A DNA stretch of 64,000 bases from Flavobacterium weaverense (GCF_003688495.1 NZ_REFH01000008.1:248001-312000); one strand, 5' to 3'. Numbered from the stretch's first letter, positions 35,577-46,085 are shown. Program-made: numbers and translations. The notes: generated by a model not told the origin, from the sequence alone.

Positions 35577-36005
35577 ATGAAAATCTCGATAGGAAATGAT
35601 CACGCAGGACCTGAATACAAAAAAGCGATTGTTGAAATGCTTCAAGCAAAAGGATTTGAGGTAACTAATTATGGAACAGATTCAGCAGCTAGTGTTGATT
35701 ATCCAGATTTTGGACATCCTGTTGCCACAGATGTTGCTGAAGGTAAAGCTGATTTTGGAATTATCATTTGCGGAAGTGGAAATGGAATTGCAATGACTGC
35801 AAACAAACATCAAAAAGTTCGTGCAGCTTTATGTTGGATTAAAGAGATTGCAGCTTTGGCACGTCAACACAATGATGCAAACATTATTAGTATTCCAGCG
35901 CGCTATACTTCGATTGCACAAGCAGTAGAAATGGTTGATACTTTCCTAACTACAGAATTTGAAGGTGGAAGACATCAAACAAGAGTTGATAAAATTTCTT
36001 GCTAA
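35577..36005 (+). CDS. rpiB: Ribose-5-phosphate isomerase B
   Basis: 142 residues, the usual RpiB length. It interconverts ribose 5-phosphate and ribulose 5-phosphate in the pentose phosphate pathway. GNDHAG at the N-terminus and ICGSGNGIAM (catalytic Cys and phosphate loop) are diagnostic of the RpiB/LacAB family; RHQTR near the end is also conserved. It is the first gene to the right of the proposed origin and has its own promoter and terminator. Confidence 0.95.
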   Translation: MKISIGNDHAGPEYKKAIVEMLQAKGFEVTNYGTDSAASVDYPDFGHPVATDVAEGKADFGIIICGSGNGIAMTANKHQKVRAALCWIKEIAALARQHNDANIISIPARYTSIAQAVEMVDTFLTTEFEGGRHQTRVDKISC

Positions 36006-36034
36006 AAATTAATTTATCATGTATCAATATATAG

Positions 36035-36066
36035 AAAGCTTAGTTTTAAACTGAGCTTTTTTTTTA
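36035..36066 (+). terminator. rpiB terminator
   Basis: AAAGCTTAGTTT pairs with AAACTGAGCTTT, followed by a long T run. Confidence 0.88.
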
Positions 36067-36114
36067 TGCACTTTTTTTGAGTAAAACATAATTGAACAAT
36101 TTTTTAAAAAATCA

Positions 36115-36411
36115 TCATTTGTAATTTTCAAAAATATGTACTTCTTTAAGAAAATAAAAATATAATACCATTACTACAATTTGAATTAAAGCTATTGCCC
36201 AAAAGCGAAGTAAATAACTTTTTTTTGATGTTTTATGTCTAAAAAAAAGCATTGCGATTCCTGAACCAATTGTTCCTCCTAAAACAACTAAAATTAAAAG
36301 AGTATTTTCTGAAATTCGGCGTTTTCTATTCTTAGCTAAATATTTATCATATCCAATTAGCACAAAGGCACTTAAATTTAAAACTACGAATAAGAATAAT
36401 AAAGTAATCAT
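36115..36411 (-). CDS. DUF1294-family membrane protein
   Basis: 98 residues with three hydrophobic helices. The signature GYDKYLAKNRKRRISENTLL followed by GGTIGSGIAMLFFRHKTSKKSY is characteristic of DUF1294. The function is unknown. It lies alone on the minus strand between rpiB and tex. Confidence 0.9.
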   Translation of the reverse strand: MITLLFLFVVLNLSAFVLIGYDKYLAKNRKRRISENTLLILVVLGGTIGSGIAMLFFRHKTSKKSYLLRFWAIALIQIVVMVLYFYFLKEVHIFENYK

Positions 36412-36499
36412 TTAACTCAATTTAACTTTCAAAGATATTATTTTAGCGAGGTGATTTCTTTAAATACTATATCAATTATATAAAATATTAGATTTTAAA

Positions 36500-38623
36500 A
36501 TGACGAACATCCAATTCATATCAAAGTACGTTGTGACTGCTGCGATAAACATTCAAAAAACAGTGCAATTATTAGCAGAAGATTGTACTATTCCTTTTAT
36601 TTCTAGGTATCGAAAAGACACAACTGGAAATCTTGATGAAGTTCAAATTGAAAATATAGCGAAGTTCCAAAAGGAATTTGAAACAATAGTAAAAAGAAAA
36701 GTAGCAATTTTAAAATCTATTGAAGAACAAAACGCATTAAGTCCAGAACTAAAATCAAAAATTGAAAATAGTTTTGATTTGCAAGAAGTAGAAGATTTTT
36801 ATCTGCCATTTAAAAAGAAGAAAAAAACAAGAGCAGATGTCGCACGTGAATACGGTCTTGAACCTTTGGCTACAATTATAATGGCACAAGGTAATGATGA
36901 TATAGATTTTATTTCTACCAAGTACTTAAATAAAAACGTTGCAAATGAAGATGCTGCTCTACAAGGCGCGCGCGATATAGTTGCTGAATGGATTAACGAA
37001 AATATTTATGTTCGTAAACAATTACGACGATTATATCAAAGAAAAGCGAGTATTACTACAAAGGTTGTAAAGTCTAAAAAAGACGATGAAAATGCTCAGA
37101 AATTTAATCAATATTTTGAATGGACAGAGCCTTTAATTAAAACTCCTCCTCATCGCTTATTAGCTATGCTTAGAGCTGAAAATGAAGGTTTTGTAAAAAT
37201 GAAAATTGAAGTTGATACTGAAGAAGCTTACGATTTAATTGATGAAATTGTTTTAAAAAAGCAAAGTAATTCAACTTCTCATATTCAGCTTGCTATTGAA
37301 GACAGTTTTAAGCGCTTACTTAATCCTGCCATTTCAAACGAGAGTTTACAAGAGGCAAAAGTTAAGGCTGATGCCAATTCTATTCAAGTATTTGCTAATA
37401 ATCTTGGGCAGTTGTTATTAGCACCACCATTAGGCGAGAAACGAATTCTAGCAATTGATCCAGGTTTTAGAAGTGGTTGTAAAATTGTTTGTTTAGATGA
37501 AAAAGGCGATTTGCTGTACAATGAAACAATTTATCCACATGCACCTCAAAAAGAGGAAGTAATGGCGATGAAAAAGATTCGCTCAATGGTTAATTCTTAT
37601 AAAATTGATGCAATATCTATAGGAAACGGAACGGCTTCACGCGAAACAGAATTTTTTATAAAGAAAATTGCATTTGATAAACCGGTTCAAGTTTTTATTG
37701 TTAGTGAAGCGGGAGCATCAGTATATTCAGCATCGAAGATAGCGAGGGATGAATTTCCTAATTATGATGTAACGGTTCGTGGTTCGGTTTCTATAGGGAG
37801 ACGACTATCAGATCCATTAGCTGAATTGGTAAAAATAGATCCTAAAGCAATTGGCGTGGGACAATATCAACATGACGTAGATCAAAGTAAGTTAAAGGAA
37901 GAGCTAGATAATACTGTAATTCGCTGTGTGAATTCTGTTGGAATTAATATTAATACCGCGAGTAAACATTTATTGAGTTACGTGAGTGGAATAGGAGAGA
38001 AGCTAGCAGAAAATATTGTACAATATCGATCTGATAATGGACCTTTTACTGATCGAAAGCAACTCAAGAAAGTCCCTAGACTTGGTGAAAAAGCATATCA
38101 ACAAGGTGTTGCTTTTATTAGAATTTCAAATGCTAAAAATCCACTGGATAATTCAGCAGTACATCCAGAAGCTTACGGAATTGTTGAAAAAATGGCGAAG
38201 GATTTAAAATTAACTGTGAATGATTTAATAGCTAATCCACAAAAAACAGCGTTAATCAAACCAGAAAATTATATTACGTCTGAGATAGGTTTATTAACTT
38301 TAAAAGACATTATCAAAGAATTAGAAAAACCAGGACTAGATCCTAGAAAATCTGCTAAAGTCTTTGAATTTGATCCAAATGTTCAATCGATAAAAGATGT
38401 ACAATCAGGAATGATATTGCCTGGAATTGTCAATAATATTACCAATTTTGGTTGCTTTGTAGATATTGGTGTCAAAGAAAGTGGATTGGTTCACATTTCA
38501 CAGCTAAAAGCTGGATTTGTAAGTGATGTTAATGAAGTAGTTAAATTACATCAACATGTTCAAGTAAAAGTGACAGAAGTGGACGAAGACAGAAAAAGAA
38601 TTCAGTTGACTATGATTATATAA
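36500..38623 (+). CDS. tex: Tex-family RNA-binding transcription accessory protein
   Basis: 707 residues. An N-terminal helical Tex domain contains FISRYRKDTTGNLDEVQI. A YqgF/RNase H-like domain follows (ILAIDPGFRSGCKIVCLD), then helix-hairpin-helix motifs (SYVSGIGEKLAENIVQYR, KVPRLGEKAYQQ) and a C-terminal S1 domain (MILPGIVNNITNFGCFVDIG). This is the complete Tex architecture, related to eukaryotic Spt6. It binds nucleic acid and affects transcription, but its precise bacterial role is unsettled. It shares a bidirectional terminator with tatA. Confidence 0.95.
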   Translation: MTNIQFISKYVVTAAINIQKTVQLLAEDCTIPFISRYRKDTTGNLDEVQIENIAKFQKEFETIVKRKVAILKSIEEQNALSPELKSKIENSFDLQEVEDFYLPFKKKKKTRADVAREYGLEPLATIIMAQGNDDIDFISTKYLNKNVANEDAALQGARDIVAEWINENIYVRKQLRRLYQRKASITTKVVKSKKDDENAQKFNQYFEWTEPLIKTPPHRLLAMLRAENEGFVKMKIEVDTEEAYDLIDEIVLKKQSNSTSHIQLAIEDSFKRLLNPAISNESLQEAKVKADANSIQVFANNLGQLLLAPPLGEKRILAIDPGFRSGCKIVCLDEKGDLLYNETIYPHAPQKEEVMAMKKIRSMVNSYKIDAISIGNGTASRETEFFIKKIAFDKPVQVFIVSEAGASVYSASKIARDEFPNYDVTVRGSVSIGRRLSDPLAELVKIDPKAIGVGQYQHDVDQSKLKEELDNTVIRCVNSVGININTASKHLLSYVSGIGEKLAENIVQYRSDNGPFTDRKQLKKVPRLGEKAYQQGVAFIRISNAKNPLDNSAVHPEAYGIVEKMAKDLKLTVNDLIANPQKTALIKPENYITSEIGLLTLKDIIKELEKPGLDPRKSAKVFEFDPNVQSIKDVQSGMILPGIVNNITNFGCFVDIGVKESGLVHISQLKAGFVSDVNEVVKLHQHVQVKVTEVDEDRKRIQLTMII

Positions 38624-38627
38624 ATCC

Positions 38628-38678
38628 AAAAAAAGTCCAAATCACATAAGATAAACTGATGTAATTTGGACTTTTTTA
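38628..38678. terminator. Bidirectional terminator between tex and tatA
   Basis: Left arm AAAAAAGTCCAAATCACAT and right arm ATGTAATTTGGACTTTTTT are complementary with one mismatch, giving A/T runs suited to both strands. Confidence 0.9.
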
Positions 38679-38697
38679 ATATTGAAATTAAAGAAAT

Positions 38698-38898
38698 TTA
38701 TTCTTTTGTTTCTTCTTCTTTTTTGACAACTGTCTGATCTTCTTTAGAAGCGTTCTTGAATTCTTTAATTCCGCCACCTAAACCTTTCATTAATTCCGGT
38801 ATTTTTTTACCTCCAAAAAGTAGCAAAACAACAACGACAATTAAAATCCATTCTGAACCACCAGGCAACATCCCTAAAGTTATAGTTAAAAAGTTCAT
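38698..38898 (-). CDS. tatA: Twin-arginine translocase subunit TatA/TatE
   Basis: 66 residues. A short transmembrane helix ([15 protein letters not shown]), then the FGGKKIPEL hinge, an amphipathic helix ([18 protein letters not shown]) and a charged tail. This is the standard TatA layout; the FG pair is conserved. TatA forms the pore for folded Tat substrates. It stands alone here, with no tatC nearby. Confidence 0.93.
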   Translation of the reverse strand: MNFLTITLGMLPGGSEWILIVVVVLLLFGGKKIPELMKGLGGGIKEFKNASKEDQTVVKKEEETKE

Positions 38899-39064
38899 GT
38901 TTTCTATTTTTTAGAATAAGGTACAAATGTATATAGAATAACCTAACGGAATATTATTTTGCTGCATTTATTTGGTTTCAAAAGCGTTAAAAATTTATTA
39001 AAATAAAAATGCTTGCATTACTGTGACACCAATACTTGAGAATACAATAAACCACATTAATTGT

Positions 39065-39072
39065 TATATTTG
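39065..39072 (+). promoter_or_regulatory. Minus-7 box before the gene at 39090
   Basis: TATATTTG, 17 nt upstream of the ATG. Confidence 0.6.
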
Positions 39073-39089
39073 TTTAATAATAAAAAGGT

Positions 39090-39617
39090 ATGTCTAAAAA
39101 AAGACTGAAAAGACGCAAAATCAAAGAAAATTTATTCAATAAAAGACGTTTAATAATTTTAAACGAAGACACATTTGAGGAAACTTTTTCGTTGAAACTT
39201 ACTTTGATGAACGTATTTATAGTAGCAACCTTGGGAGCTATTATTATTACAACTATTACTACTTTTATAATTGCTTTTACTCCTTTACGTGAATTTATTC
39301 CTGGGTATTCTTCAACAAAATTAAAAAAAGATGCTACTGAGTTAGCACTAAAGTCTGATTCTTTAACTGTTGCTTTAAAGAAAAACGAAGCTTACATTTT
39401 GTCGATAAAAAAAGTTCTCACAGGACAATTAGATTATGCGAAATTCAATAAAGATTCGATACTTTCCTCTACTGAAGAGATAGTTAGCCCTGAGAAATTA
39501 AAAGCTTCAGAGGAAGAACTAGAATTACGTAATGACGTTTTAAAAGAGGAAAAAGATGCTCAACCTAATAAAGATGTAGCGCCTAAAAAAAGAATTACTA
39601 AAAAATCTAAAAATTAA
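39090..39617 (+). CDS. Bitopic membrane protein resembling the N-terminus of an M23-peptidase family
   Basis: 175 residues. A basic N-terminus (KKRLKRRKIKENLFNKRR) and RLIILNEDTFEETFSLKLT precede a transmembrane helix at about 45-68. A periplasmic helix follows, then an acidic, low-complexity tail. The membrane-proximal part (LREFIPGYSSTKLKKDATEL) resembles proteins annotated as M23 metallopeptidase in Bacteroidota, but no peptidase domain is present. It may be a partner of peptidoglycan enzymes. It ends 39 nt before the GH3 gene and is probably co-transcribed with it. Confidence 0.65.
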   Translation: MSKKRLKRRKIKENLFNKRRLIILNEDTFEETFSLKLTLMNVFIVATLGAIIITTITTFIIAFTPLREFIPGYSSTKLKKDATELALKSDSLTVALKKNEAYILSIKKVLTGQLDYAKFNKDSILSSTEEIVSPEKLKASEEELELRNDVLKEEKDAQPNKDVAPKKRITKKSKN

Positions 39618-39656
39618 AAAAGTGCCTTTATGTCTTGATGACAAAATTAAACAACT

Positions 39657-41144
39657 ATGTCAATAAAATCTATTGCAGCAAAAATATTTGCCAAGAAAAT
39701 ATATAATAAAACCCAAGCTTGGGCAACTAAACCAGTTGAAACTCAAAAAAAAGTTTTTCTCAATTTGATAAGAGAAGCCAAGAATACGCAATTTGGTATC
39801 AATCATCATTTTGAAAAAATAAAAACTACTGCTGATTTTGCTAAACATGTTCCAGTAAGAGATTACGAAGGATTAAAACCTTATGTTGATAAGGTTGTAA
39901 ACGGCGTTGAAAATGTACTTTGGAAAGGGAAACCTTTATATTTTGCAAAAACTTCTGGTACAACATCTGGCGCAAAATACATTCCACTAACTAAGGAATC
40001 GATGCCTTATCATATTGAAGCTGCTAGAAATGCCATCTTACATTATATTTATGAAACTGGAAATGCAGATTTTGTAGATGGAAAAATGATTTTCTTACAA
40101 GGTAGCCCAATTCTCGAAGAACAAAATGGTATTAAACTAGGTCGTTTGTCTGGTATTGTAGCTCATTTTGTTCCAAAATATCTTCAAAAAAATAGAATGC
40201 CATCACTAGAAACTAATTGCATTGAGGATTGGGAAACTAAAGTGAACGCTATAGTCGAAGAAACTTTTAGTGAAAATATGTCTGTGATTTCTGGGATTCC
40301 TTCTTGGGTCCAAATGTATTTTGAGAATTTACAAGAAAAAGGAGGAAAACCAGTAGGCGAAATATTTAAAAATTTCAATTTGTTTATTTACGGCGGTGTC
40401 AATTATGAACCGTATCGCGCTAAATTTGAAAATTTAATAGGTCGAAAAGTAGATAGTATAGAGTTATTTCCAGCTTCAGAAGGATTTTTTGCTTATCAAG
40501 ATTCTCAGAAAGAAAAAGGAATGTTACTGCTATTGAATGCTGGAATTTTCTACGAATTTATAAAAAGTGACGAATTTCATAATGAAAATGCAAAACGATA
40601 TACCATTGGCGAAGTTGAATTAAATGTCAATTATGTTTTGATTATTTCAACCAATGCAGGATTGTGGGGATATAACATTGGTGATACCGTTCAATTTGTT
40701 TGTTTAAAACCTTATAGAATCATCGTTTCAGGCCGAATTAAACATTATATTTCTGCTTTTGGAGAGCATGTAATTGGAAAGGAAGTGGAAAGTGCCTTAC
40801 AAGAAGCCATTGAGGGAACTGCTGTTAGAATAAACGAATTTACTGTTGCGCCTCAAATTTCGCCAGCTACTGGTTTACCTTACCATGAATGGTTTGTAGA
40901 ATTTGAGAATGAACCAGAGAACAGCACTACTTTTGCGGAAGCGATAGATAATGCGATGCGAAAACAAAACATGTATTACGACGATTTGATTGTTGGTAAA
41001 GTGCTTCAAAAGTTGGTTGTTACTCCTGTTGTCAAAAATGGTTTTCAAGATTATATGAAATCAATTGGCAAATTAGGAGGACAAAACAAAATCCCAAGAC
41101 TTTCTAATGATAGGAAGATTGTTGATTTATTGAAAAGTAAATAA
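39657..41144 (+). CDS. GH3 auxin-responsive-promoter-like adenylate-forming enzyme
   Basis: 495 residues, matching the bacterial GH3 family (plant relatives join amino acids to jasmonate or auxin). The ATP-binding motif appears as AKTSGTTSGAKYIPLT, a later core motif as ELFPASEGFFAYQD, and the hinge region as YNIGDTVQFV with VSGRIKHYISAFGEH. These support an acyl-adenylate ligase, but the bacterial substrate is not known. It probably shares an operon with the upstream membrane-protein gene. Confidence 0.9.
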   Translation: MSIKSIAAKIFAKKIYNKTQAWATKPVETQKKVFLNLIREAKNTQFGINHHFEKIKTTADFAKHVPVRDYEGLKPYVDKVVNGVENVLWKGKPLYFAKTSGTTSGAKYIPLTKESMPYHIEAARNAILHYIYETGNADFVDGKMIFLQGSPILEEQNGIKLGRLSGIVAHFVPKYLQKNRMPSLETNCIEDWETKVNAIVEETFSENMSVISGIPSWVQMYFENLQEKGGKPVGEIFKNFNLFIYGGVNYEPYRAKFENLIGRKVDSIELFPASEGFFAYQDSQKEKGMLLLLNAGIFYEFIKSDEFHNENAKRYTIGEVELNVNYVLIISTNAGLWGYNIGDTVQFVCLKPYRIIVSGRIKHYISAFGEHVIGKEVESALQEAIEGTAVRINEFTVAPQISPATGLPYHEWFVEFENEPENSTTFAEAIDNAMRKQNMYYDDLIVGKVLQKLVVTPVVKNGFQDYMKSIGKLGGQNKIPRLSNDRKIVDLLKSK

Positions 41145-41267
41145 ATGCCTTACCTTTGAAGGCTATAAAAAAATTAGAAAATGAAATGAGCATATTGAAA
41201 TTTCGATAAAATATACATTCGAAACTTGTGCCAATTCGATATTCGAATAAAAGATAAATAGTATAAT

Positions 41268-42947
41268 ATGAAAGAAACAAAAAATATATCTCGTTCTAGA
41301 GCACAAGAATCATCAGCAGCAATTGAAAAAATGTACATTACAATGCGTCATTTATTCAACAGAGGTTTTTATAAACCAATGGGAATTTCTGGTGATACGT
41401 TAAGAGAAGCATTACTGGCATTACGTCCAGAAATTTATGGAAATATAGGAGAAGAAAAAGTAGAATTGAATGGACTTTTATATGTAATCGAGCGTCTTCC
41501 AGTGGGAATCGAAGAATGCAGATTTATAAACTTAACTTCTGAGGAAGGGTATTCTAAATCTCATTTTCAAGCTATTGTCCCTCCCAAAAGGCGACGTAAT
41601 TGCTATAGAATTGATGAGGAGCAAATGAATGTTGAAATTACTAGAGGTCGTTCTGACATTTATGATATTTTAACGCATTTGACTTTTATTTTTATAGAAT
41701 CGCATAAAATTAGAAATAGAGTTCTACTTGATGATGCAGGTGAAGTTTCTCGTGATTGGTTTAAGTTGGAACAGGCAGTTTCTCAAAAGAAAAAACTGAC
41801 TTTGGTCGAAAAAGAGAAAGCGATTTCGCATGCAGCCAATATTTTGGGTAGAACATTTGAAGAGGTATTAGATATTTATGATGCTTTTGGGTCTACTGCT
41901 GCACCAGATCGATTTTTACATGTTATTTTTTGGTTGGGTAAACTTGCCATTGAAGAAATTGTTGATGATAATAAGAGAACGATAACTTTTAGTCCTATTT
42001 TAAGAGAGCGTTTAGGTCACCACATTCACGGTGAAATTTGGGCTACAAACATTAAGAAAGTTTTAGAAGAAAATCAGCTTTTAGATCGACCAATTCACGT
42101 AATCAGTGCGAATATGCACTCCGTAATGAATTCTATTTTTGCAACTACGGTTTTAAAAACTAAGTTTAAAGACAAATCAGATTTCTTTATCTATGAAGAA
42201 TTAAGTAAATCTGGAGCAGATGTTTTAAGAGATGAAGTTTCAGCTGTCGCATTGAAGCACGGAATGATTTCGTTGCCAGATACTTCAGGAACTAATATTG
42301 ATATTCAAATATTCGATACCGCTAAAATTAATTGGTCAAAAACATCTTTTGCTTCCGCAGATTTAGGTGATAAAAAACCGGTTTTAATAGTTATGGATTA
42401 CGCTTTTGGAGAACAAGCTTATGAAACAATTGATGAGTTATTGAAACCCTATAAAAAAGATATCCTAATGAACGTTGAGTCGGTTTCTATAATGGGAAAA
42501 GCAGGAATTCTAGAAGGTGGAAAAGGAGATATTATGATTCCGAATGCACACATAAATGAAGGAACAGCTGATAATTATTTTTTCGAAAATCAGCTGACAG
42601 CTGAAATGTTTGAAGGAAATGATATTGCAGTTTTTGCAGGTCCAATGGTCACAGTTCTTGGAACATCATTACAAAATAGAGACTTACTTAAATTTTTCCA
42701 TGAGTCAACATGGGGAATTATTGGGCTGGAAATGGAAGGTTCCTATTATCAAAAAGCGATTCAATCTGCATCAAAAATTAGAAAGAGTGTTCCTCATGAT
42801 GTTAAAGTGAGATATGCCTATTACGCCTCAGATAATCCATTAGAAACTGGAAGTACGTTAGCTTCTGGCGGATTAGGAACTTCTGGTGTTAAACCAACTT
42901 ATTTAATTACGATTAAGATTTTAGAACAAATTTTTAATGTAAAATAA
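41268..42947 (+). CDS. DUF6909-family protein with nucleoside-phosphorylase-like C-terminus
   Basis: 559 residues. The N-terminal half is mixed helical and has no named domain. The C-terminal half resembles the nucleoside phosphorylase/AMP nucleosidase fold. VLIVMDYAFGEQAYE, VSIMGKAGILEG and GLEMEGSYY correspond to the substrate-binding regions of AMP nucleosidases, including the EMEG-type ribose-contact motif. I believe it belongs to DUF6909, common in Flavobacteriia. Enzymatic action on a nucleoside or nucleotide is inferred from the fold only. Confidence 0.75.
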   Translation: MKETKNISRSRAQESSAAIEKMYITMRHLFNRGFYKPMGISGDTLREALLALRPEIYGNIGEEKVELNGLLYVIERLPVGIEECRFINLTSEEGYSKSHFQAIVPPKRRRNCYRIDEEQMNVEITRGRSDIYDILTHLTFIFIESHKIRNRVLLDDAGEVSRDWFKLEQAVSQKKKLTLVEKEKAISHAANILGRTFEEVLDIYDAFGSTAAPDRFLHVIFWLGKLAIEEIVDDNKRTITFSPILRERLGHHIHGEIWATNIKKVLEENQLLDRPIHVISANMHSVMNSIFATTVLKTKFKDKSDFFIYEELSKSGADVLRDEVSAVALKHGMISLPDTSGTNIDIQIFDTAKINWSKTSFASADLGDKKPVLIVMDYAFGEQAYETIDELLKPYKKDILMNVESVSIMGKAGILEGGKGDIMIPNAHINEGTADNYFFENQLTAEMFEGNDIAVFAGPMVTVLGTSLQNRDLLKFFHESTWGIIGLEMEGSYYQKAIQSASKIRKSVPHDVKVRYAYYASDNPLETGSTLASGGLGTSGVKPTYLITIKILEQIFNVK

Positions 42948-42992
42948 ATTATAAAATCAGATCATAATTGGTTTTGAACAATTACAAATAAT

Positions 42993-43976
42993 ATGAAAAG
43001 AATACTTATTACTGGAGCAGCAGGATTTTTAGGCTCTCATCTTTGTGACCGATTTATAAAAGAAGGTTATGCTGTCATAGGTATGGATAATCTTATTACG
43101 GGAGACTTAAAAAACATAGAGCATCTTTTCAAATTAGAGCATTTTGAATTTTATCATCATGACATTACAAAATTTGTTCATGTTCCAGGAGATTTAGATT
43201 ATATTCTTCATTTTGCTTCGCCAGCAAGTCCAATTGATTACCTGAAAATACCAATTCAAACCCTAAAAGTAGGTTCATTAGGAACTCATAATCTTTTAGG
43301 TTTAGCTAGAGTTAAAAATGCTAGAATTCTCATTGCATCTACTTCTGAAGTGTACGGAGATCCATTGGTTCATCCACAAACCGAAGAATATTACGGAAAT
43401 GTAAATACGATAGGGCCAAGAGGTGTTTATGATGAAGCTAAGCGATTCCAAGAATCTATTACTATGGCGTATCACACTTTTCATGGTGTGGAGACCAGAA
43501 TTGTTCGCATTTTTAATACTTACGGACCTCGAATGCGTCTCAATGATGGACGAGTTATTCCAGCATTTATAGGTCAAGCGATTCGTGGAGAAGATTTAAC
43601 AATTTTTGGCGACGGAATGCAAACGCGTTCTTTTTGTTATGTAGATGATCAAGTAGAAGGAATTTTTAGATTACTACATTCTGATTATGTTTTTCCAGTA
43701 AATATTGGTAATCCAGATGAAATTACCATAAAAGATTTTGCAGATGAAATAATTAAATTAACAGGAACAAACCAAAAAGTGGTCTATCATCCACTTCCTG
43801 TAAATGATCCATTACAAAGACAGCCAGATATCTCTAAAGCTAAAGAGTTACTAGGTTGGGAGGCTAAAATAGGACGTGCTGAAGGAATGAAAATTACGTA
43901 TGATTATTTTAAATCGTTGTCTAAAGAAGAACTTTTAAAAGAGGAACACAAAGATTTTTCAAGTTATATAAAATAG
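42993..43976 (+). CDS. UDP-glucuronate decarboxylase (UDP-xylose synthase type)
   Basis: 327 residues, an extended short-chain dehydrogenase. The NAD-binding motif GAAGFLGSH is at 8-16 and the catalytic YxxxK as YDEAK at 146-150. [10 protein letters not shown] and the C-terminal ELLGWEAKI helix fit UXS rather than dTDP-glucose dehydratases. It makes UDP-xylose for polysaccharide. It overlaps the next gene by one base (TAGTG), so the polysaccharide genes form an operon. Confidence 0.9.
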   Translation: MKRILITGAAGFLGSHLCDRFIKEGYAVIGMDNLITGDLKNIEHLFKLEHFEFYHHDITKFVHVPGDLDYILHFASPASPIDYLKIPIQTLKVGSLGTHNLLGLARVKNARILIASTSEVYGDPLVHPQTEEYYGNVNTIGPRGVYDEAKRFQESITMAYHTFHGVETRIVRIFNTYGPRMRLNDGRVIPAFIGQAIRGEDLTIFGDGMQTRSFCYVDDQVEGIFRLLHSDYVFPVNIGNPDEITIKDFADEIIKLTGTNQKVVYHPLPVNDPLQRQPDISKAKELLGWEAKIGRAEGMKITYDYFKSLSKEELLKEEHKDFSSYIK

Positions 43977-45328
43977 TGGTTGCAAAAACAGGAAGATATT
44001 CAGGCTATATTCGCCCTTTTTCTTATTTGATTGATTTAAGTATCATCAATGCACTGTCTATTTATATGCTTCCATTTCACAATAATTTATTGGTATATTC
44101 AATACTGATTAGTTGTGGATGGTTTGTAAGTGCCATTTATTTAGGATTTTACGAAGTTTATCGGTACACGAAAGTTATTAGTATTTTGAATAAAACGGTA
44201 AAACAATCGGTTTTATTTGGCTTGTATTGTCTCGCATTAGAACTGTTTTACTCTGAATTTGGAAATCAAAAAAAGATAGTATTATTTGTCTTTACAGCTA
44301 CCATTTTAATAGTATTGGTCAAACTTTTTATATATTATTTTTTAAGACGCTTTCGCGTTTTATACGGGGGAAATTATAGAAAAGTAGTACTGTTAGGAAA
44401 TGATGAAAACATCAAACCGCTAAAACACTTTTTTACTGAGAATCCAGATTATGGATATTTCTTAGAAAATGTATTTTCATTGCAGGAAAATAAAAAGGAA
44501 AACATAAATCAATGCCTTTCTTTTGTTTTAGAGAACAAAATTGATGAAATTTATTGCGCGATGGCCGATTTGTCAGATAATCAGGTGGTTGATATTATTG
44601 ACTTTGCTGATAATAATTTGAAAACATTAAAATTTATACCAAGCGAAAAGCAAATGCTTTCATCTAATATCAAATTCGAATTTTACGATTATATTCCAGT
44701 TATTTCACAGCGAAATATTTTACAAGAAGAACGTTTTAATAAAGCTGTCAAACGTCTTTTTGATCTTATTTTTTCGACAGTTATAATTGTATTTTTATTG
44801 TCTTGGCTGGTGCCAATAATGTCGATACTTATTAAATTAGAGTCTAAAGGGCCGTTGTTTTTTGTACAGAAAAGAAATGGTTTAAATTATAAAAATTTCA
44901 ACTGCTACAAGTTCCGGTCAATGGACTTAAACGACACTTCAGATATGGAATTAGCATCAAAAAATGATATTAGAATAACTAAGATTGGAAAATTTATTCG
45001 CAAAACAAGTATAGATGAGTTACCGCAATTTTTTAATGTATTTTTTGGTGACATGTCTGTCGTTGGACCGCGACCGCACATGGTAAGCGTCACTAATATT
45101 TATGCTGCTAAAGTGGATAAATTCATGGTTCGTCACTTAGTCAAACCTGGCATAACCGGATTAGCTCAAACAAAAGGATATCGTGGTGAAGTGGAAACTG
45201 ATGACGATATTATTAACAGGGTTAAATATGATATATTTTATATTGAAAATTGGTCTATTTTATTAGATATAAAGATCATTTTTGTAACTGTATTCAACAC
45301 TTTAAAAGGTGATGAAAAAGCGTATTAA
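43976..45328 (+). CDS. Undecaprenyl-phosphate sugar-1-phosphate transferase (exopolysaccharide initiating enzyme)
   Basis: 450 residues. Four or five N-terminal transmembrane helices precede a CoA-binding-like soluble segment (about 130-225). A further membrane helix (about 265-285) introduces the bacterial sugar transferase domain with KRLFDLIFST, GPLFFVQKRNG, KFRSMDL, RKTSIDELPQFFNVF and GPRPHM. This matches WbaP/CpsE-type enzymes that transfer a sugar phosphate to undecaprenyl phosphate. The GTG start overlaps the upstream stop. It initiates the surface polysaccharide for which UDP-xylose is made next door. Confidence 0.93.
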   Translation: MVAKTGRYSGYIRPFSYLIDLSIINALSIYMLPFHNNLLVYSILISCGWFVSAIYLGFYEVYRYTKVISILNKTVKQSVLFGLYCLALELFYSEFGNQKKIVLFVFTATILIVLVKLFIYYFLRRFRVLYGGNYRKVVLLGNDENIKPLKHFFTENPDYGYFLENVFSLQENKKENINQCLSFVLENKIDEIYCAMADLSDNQVVDIIDFADNNLKTLKFIPSEKQMLSSNIKFEFYDYIPVISQRNILQEERFNKAVKRLFDLIFSTVIIVFLLSWLVPIMSILIKLESKGPLFFVQKRNGLNYKNFNCYKFRSMDLNDTSDMELASKNDIRITKIGKFIRKTSIDELPQFFNVFFGDMSVVGPRPHMVSVTNIYAAKVDKFMVRHLVKPGITGLAQTKGYRGEVETDDDIINRVKYDIFYIENWSILLDIKIIFVTVFNTLKGDEKAY

Positions 45329-45329
45329 A

Positions 45330-46085
45330 ATGGAAAATCCCTTAGTATCTATAATTACTCCTTGTTACAATTCTGAAAAATTTATTTTAGAAACGATTCA
45401 GTCGGTGCAAAATCAAAGCTATCAAAATTGGGAATTGATAATTGTTGATGATGGATCAAATGATATGACAAAATTTATTATTGAAAATGAAATGAAGAGT
45501 GATCTTCGCATACAATTTATTTCACTTCAAAAAAATATTGGTCCTGCAAAAGCTAGAAATATAGGAATTAATCAAGCTAAAGGGAAATATATAACATTCA
45601 TCGATGCTGATGATATATGGTTTGCTGATTTTATAGAAAACAGTATTAAAACTATTACACAGACTGGAATACACTTCGTTTTTTCTTCTTATAAACGATC
45701 GAATGAAAGTCTAAAATTTGTTTACTCAGATTTCATTGTTCCAAAAAAAGTAATTTATACAGATATTTTAAAAACGAACTCTATTAGTTGTTTAACTGCT
45801 TTCATTGATATAGAAGTATTAGGAAAAAAAACTATGCCTGAGATCGCAAAAAGACAAGACATGGGATTGTGGCTTAAATATTTGAAAGAAATTCCCTTTG
45901 CACATGGTATCCAAGAAACTAAAGCAATTTATCGCATAAGAGAAAATTCATTATCAAGAAATAAGGCTAATTTATTAAAATATCAGTGGGAATTTTATCG
46001 AAAAATTGAAAACCTAAATATCATTAAATCGTCATACTATATGCTTCAATGGATGATCAGAGGTTTTATAAAATACAATAATTAA
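45330..46085 (+). CDS. Family 2 glycosyltransferase
   Basis: 251 residues from ATG 45330, one base after the previous stop. A GTG/ATG start 18-21 nt upstream would overlap the sugar transferase and adds only a basic leader. The GT-A fold is clear: VSIITPCYNSEKFI at the N-terminus, ELIIVDDGSND, and the DXD-type motif FIDADD. The donor and acceptor sugars are unknown. It is third in the polysaccharide operon and ends convergent with the PaaK-like gene, overlapping it by 4 nt. Confidence 0.92.
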   Translation: MENPLVSIITPCYNSEKFILETIQSVQNQSYQNWELIIVDDGSNDMTKFIIENEMKSDLRIQFISLQKNIGPAKARNIGINQAKGKYITFIDADDIWFADFIENSIKTITQTGIHFVFSSYKRSNESLKFVYSDFIVPKKVIYTDILKTNSISCLTAFIDIEVLGKKTMPEIAKRQDMGLWLKYLKEIPFAHGIQETKAIYRIRENSLSRNKANLLKYQWEFYRKIENLNIIKSSYYMLQWMIRGFIKYNN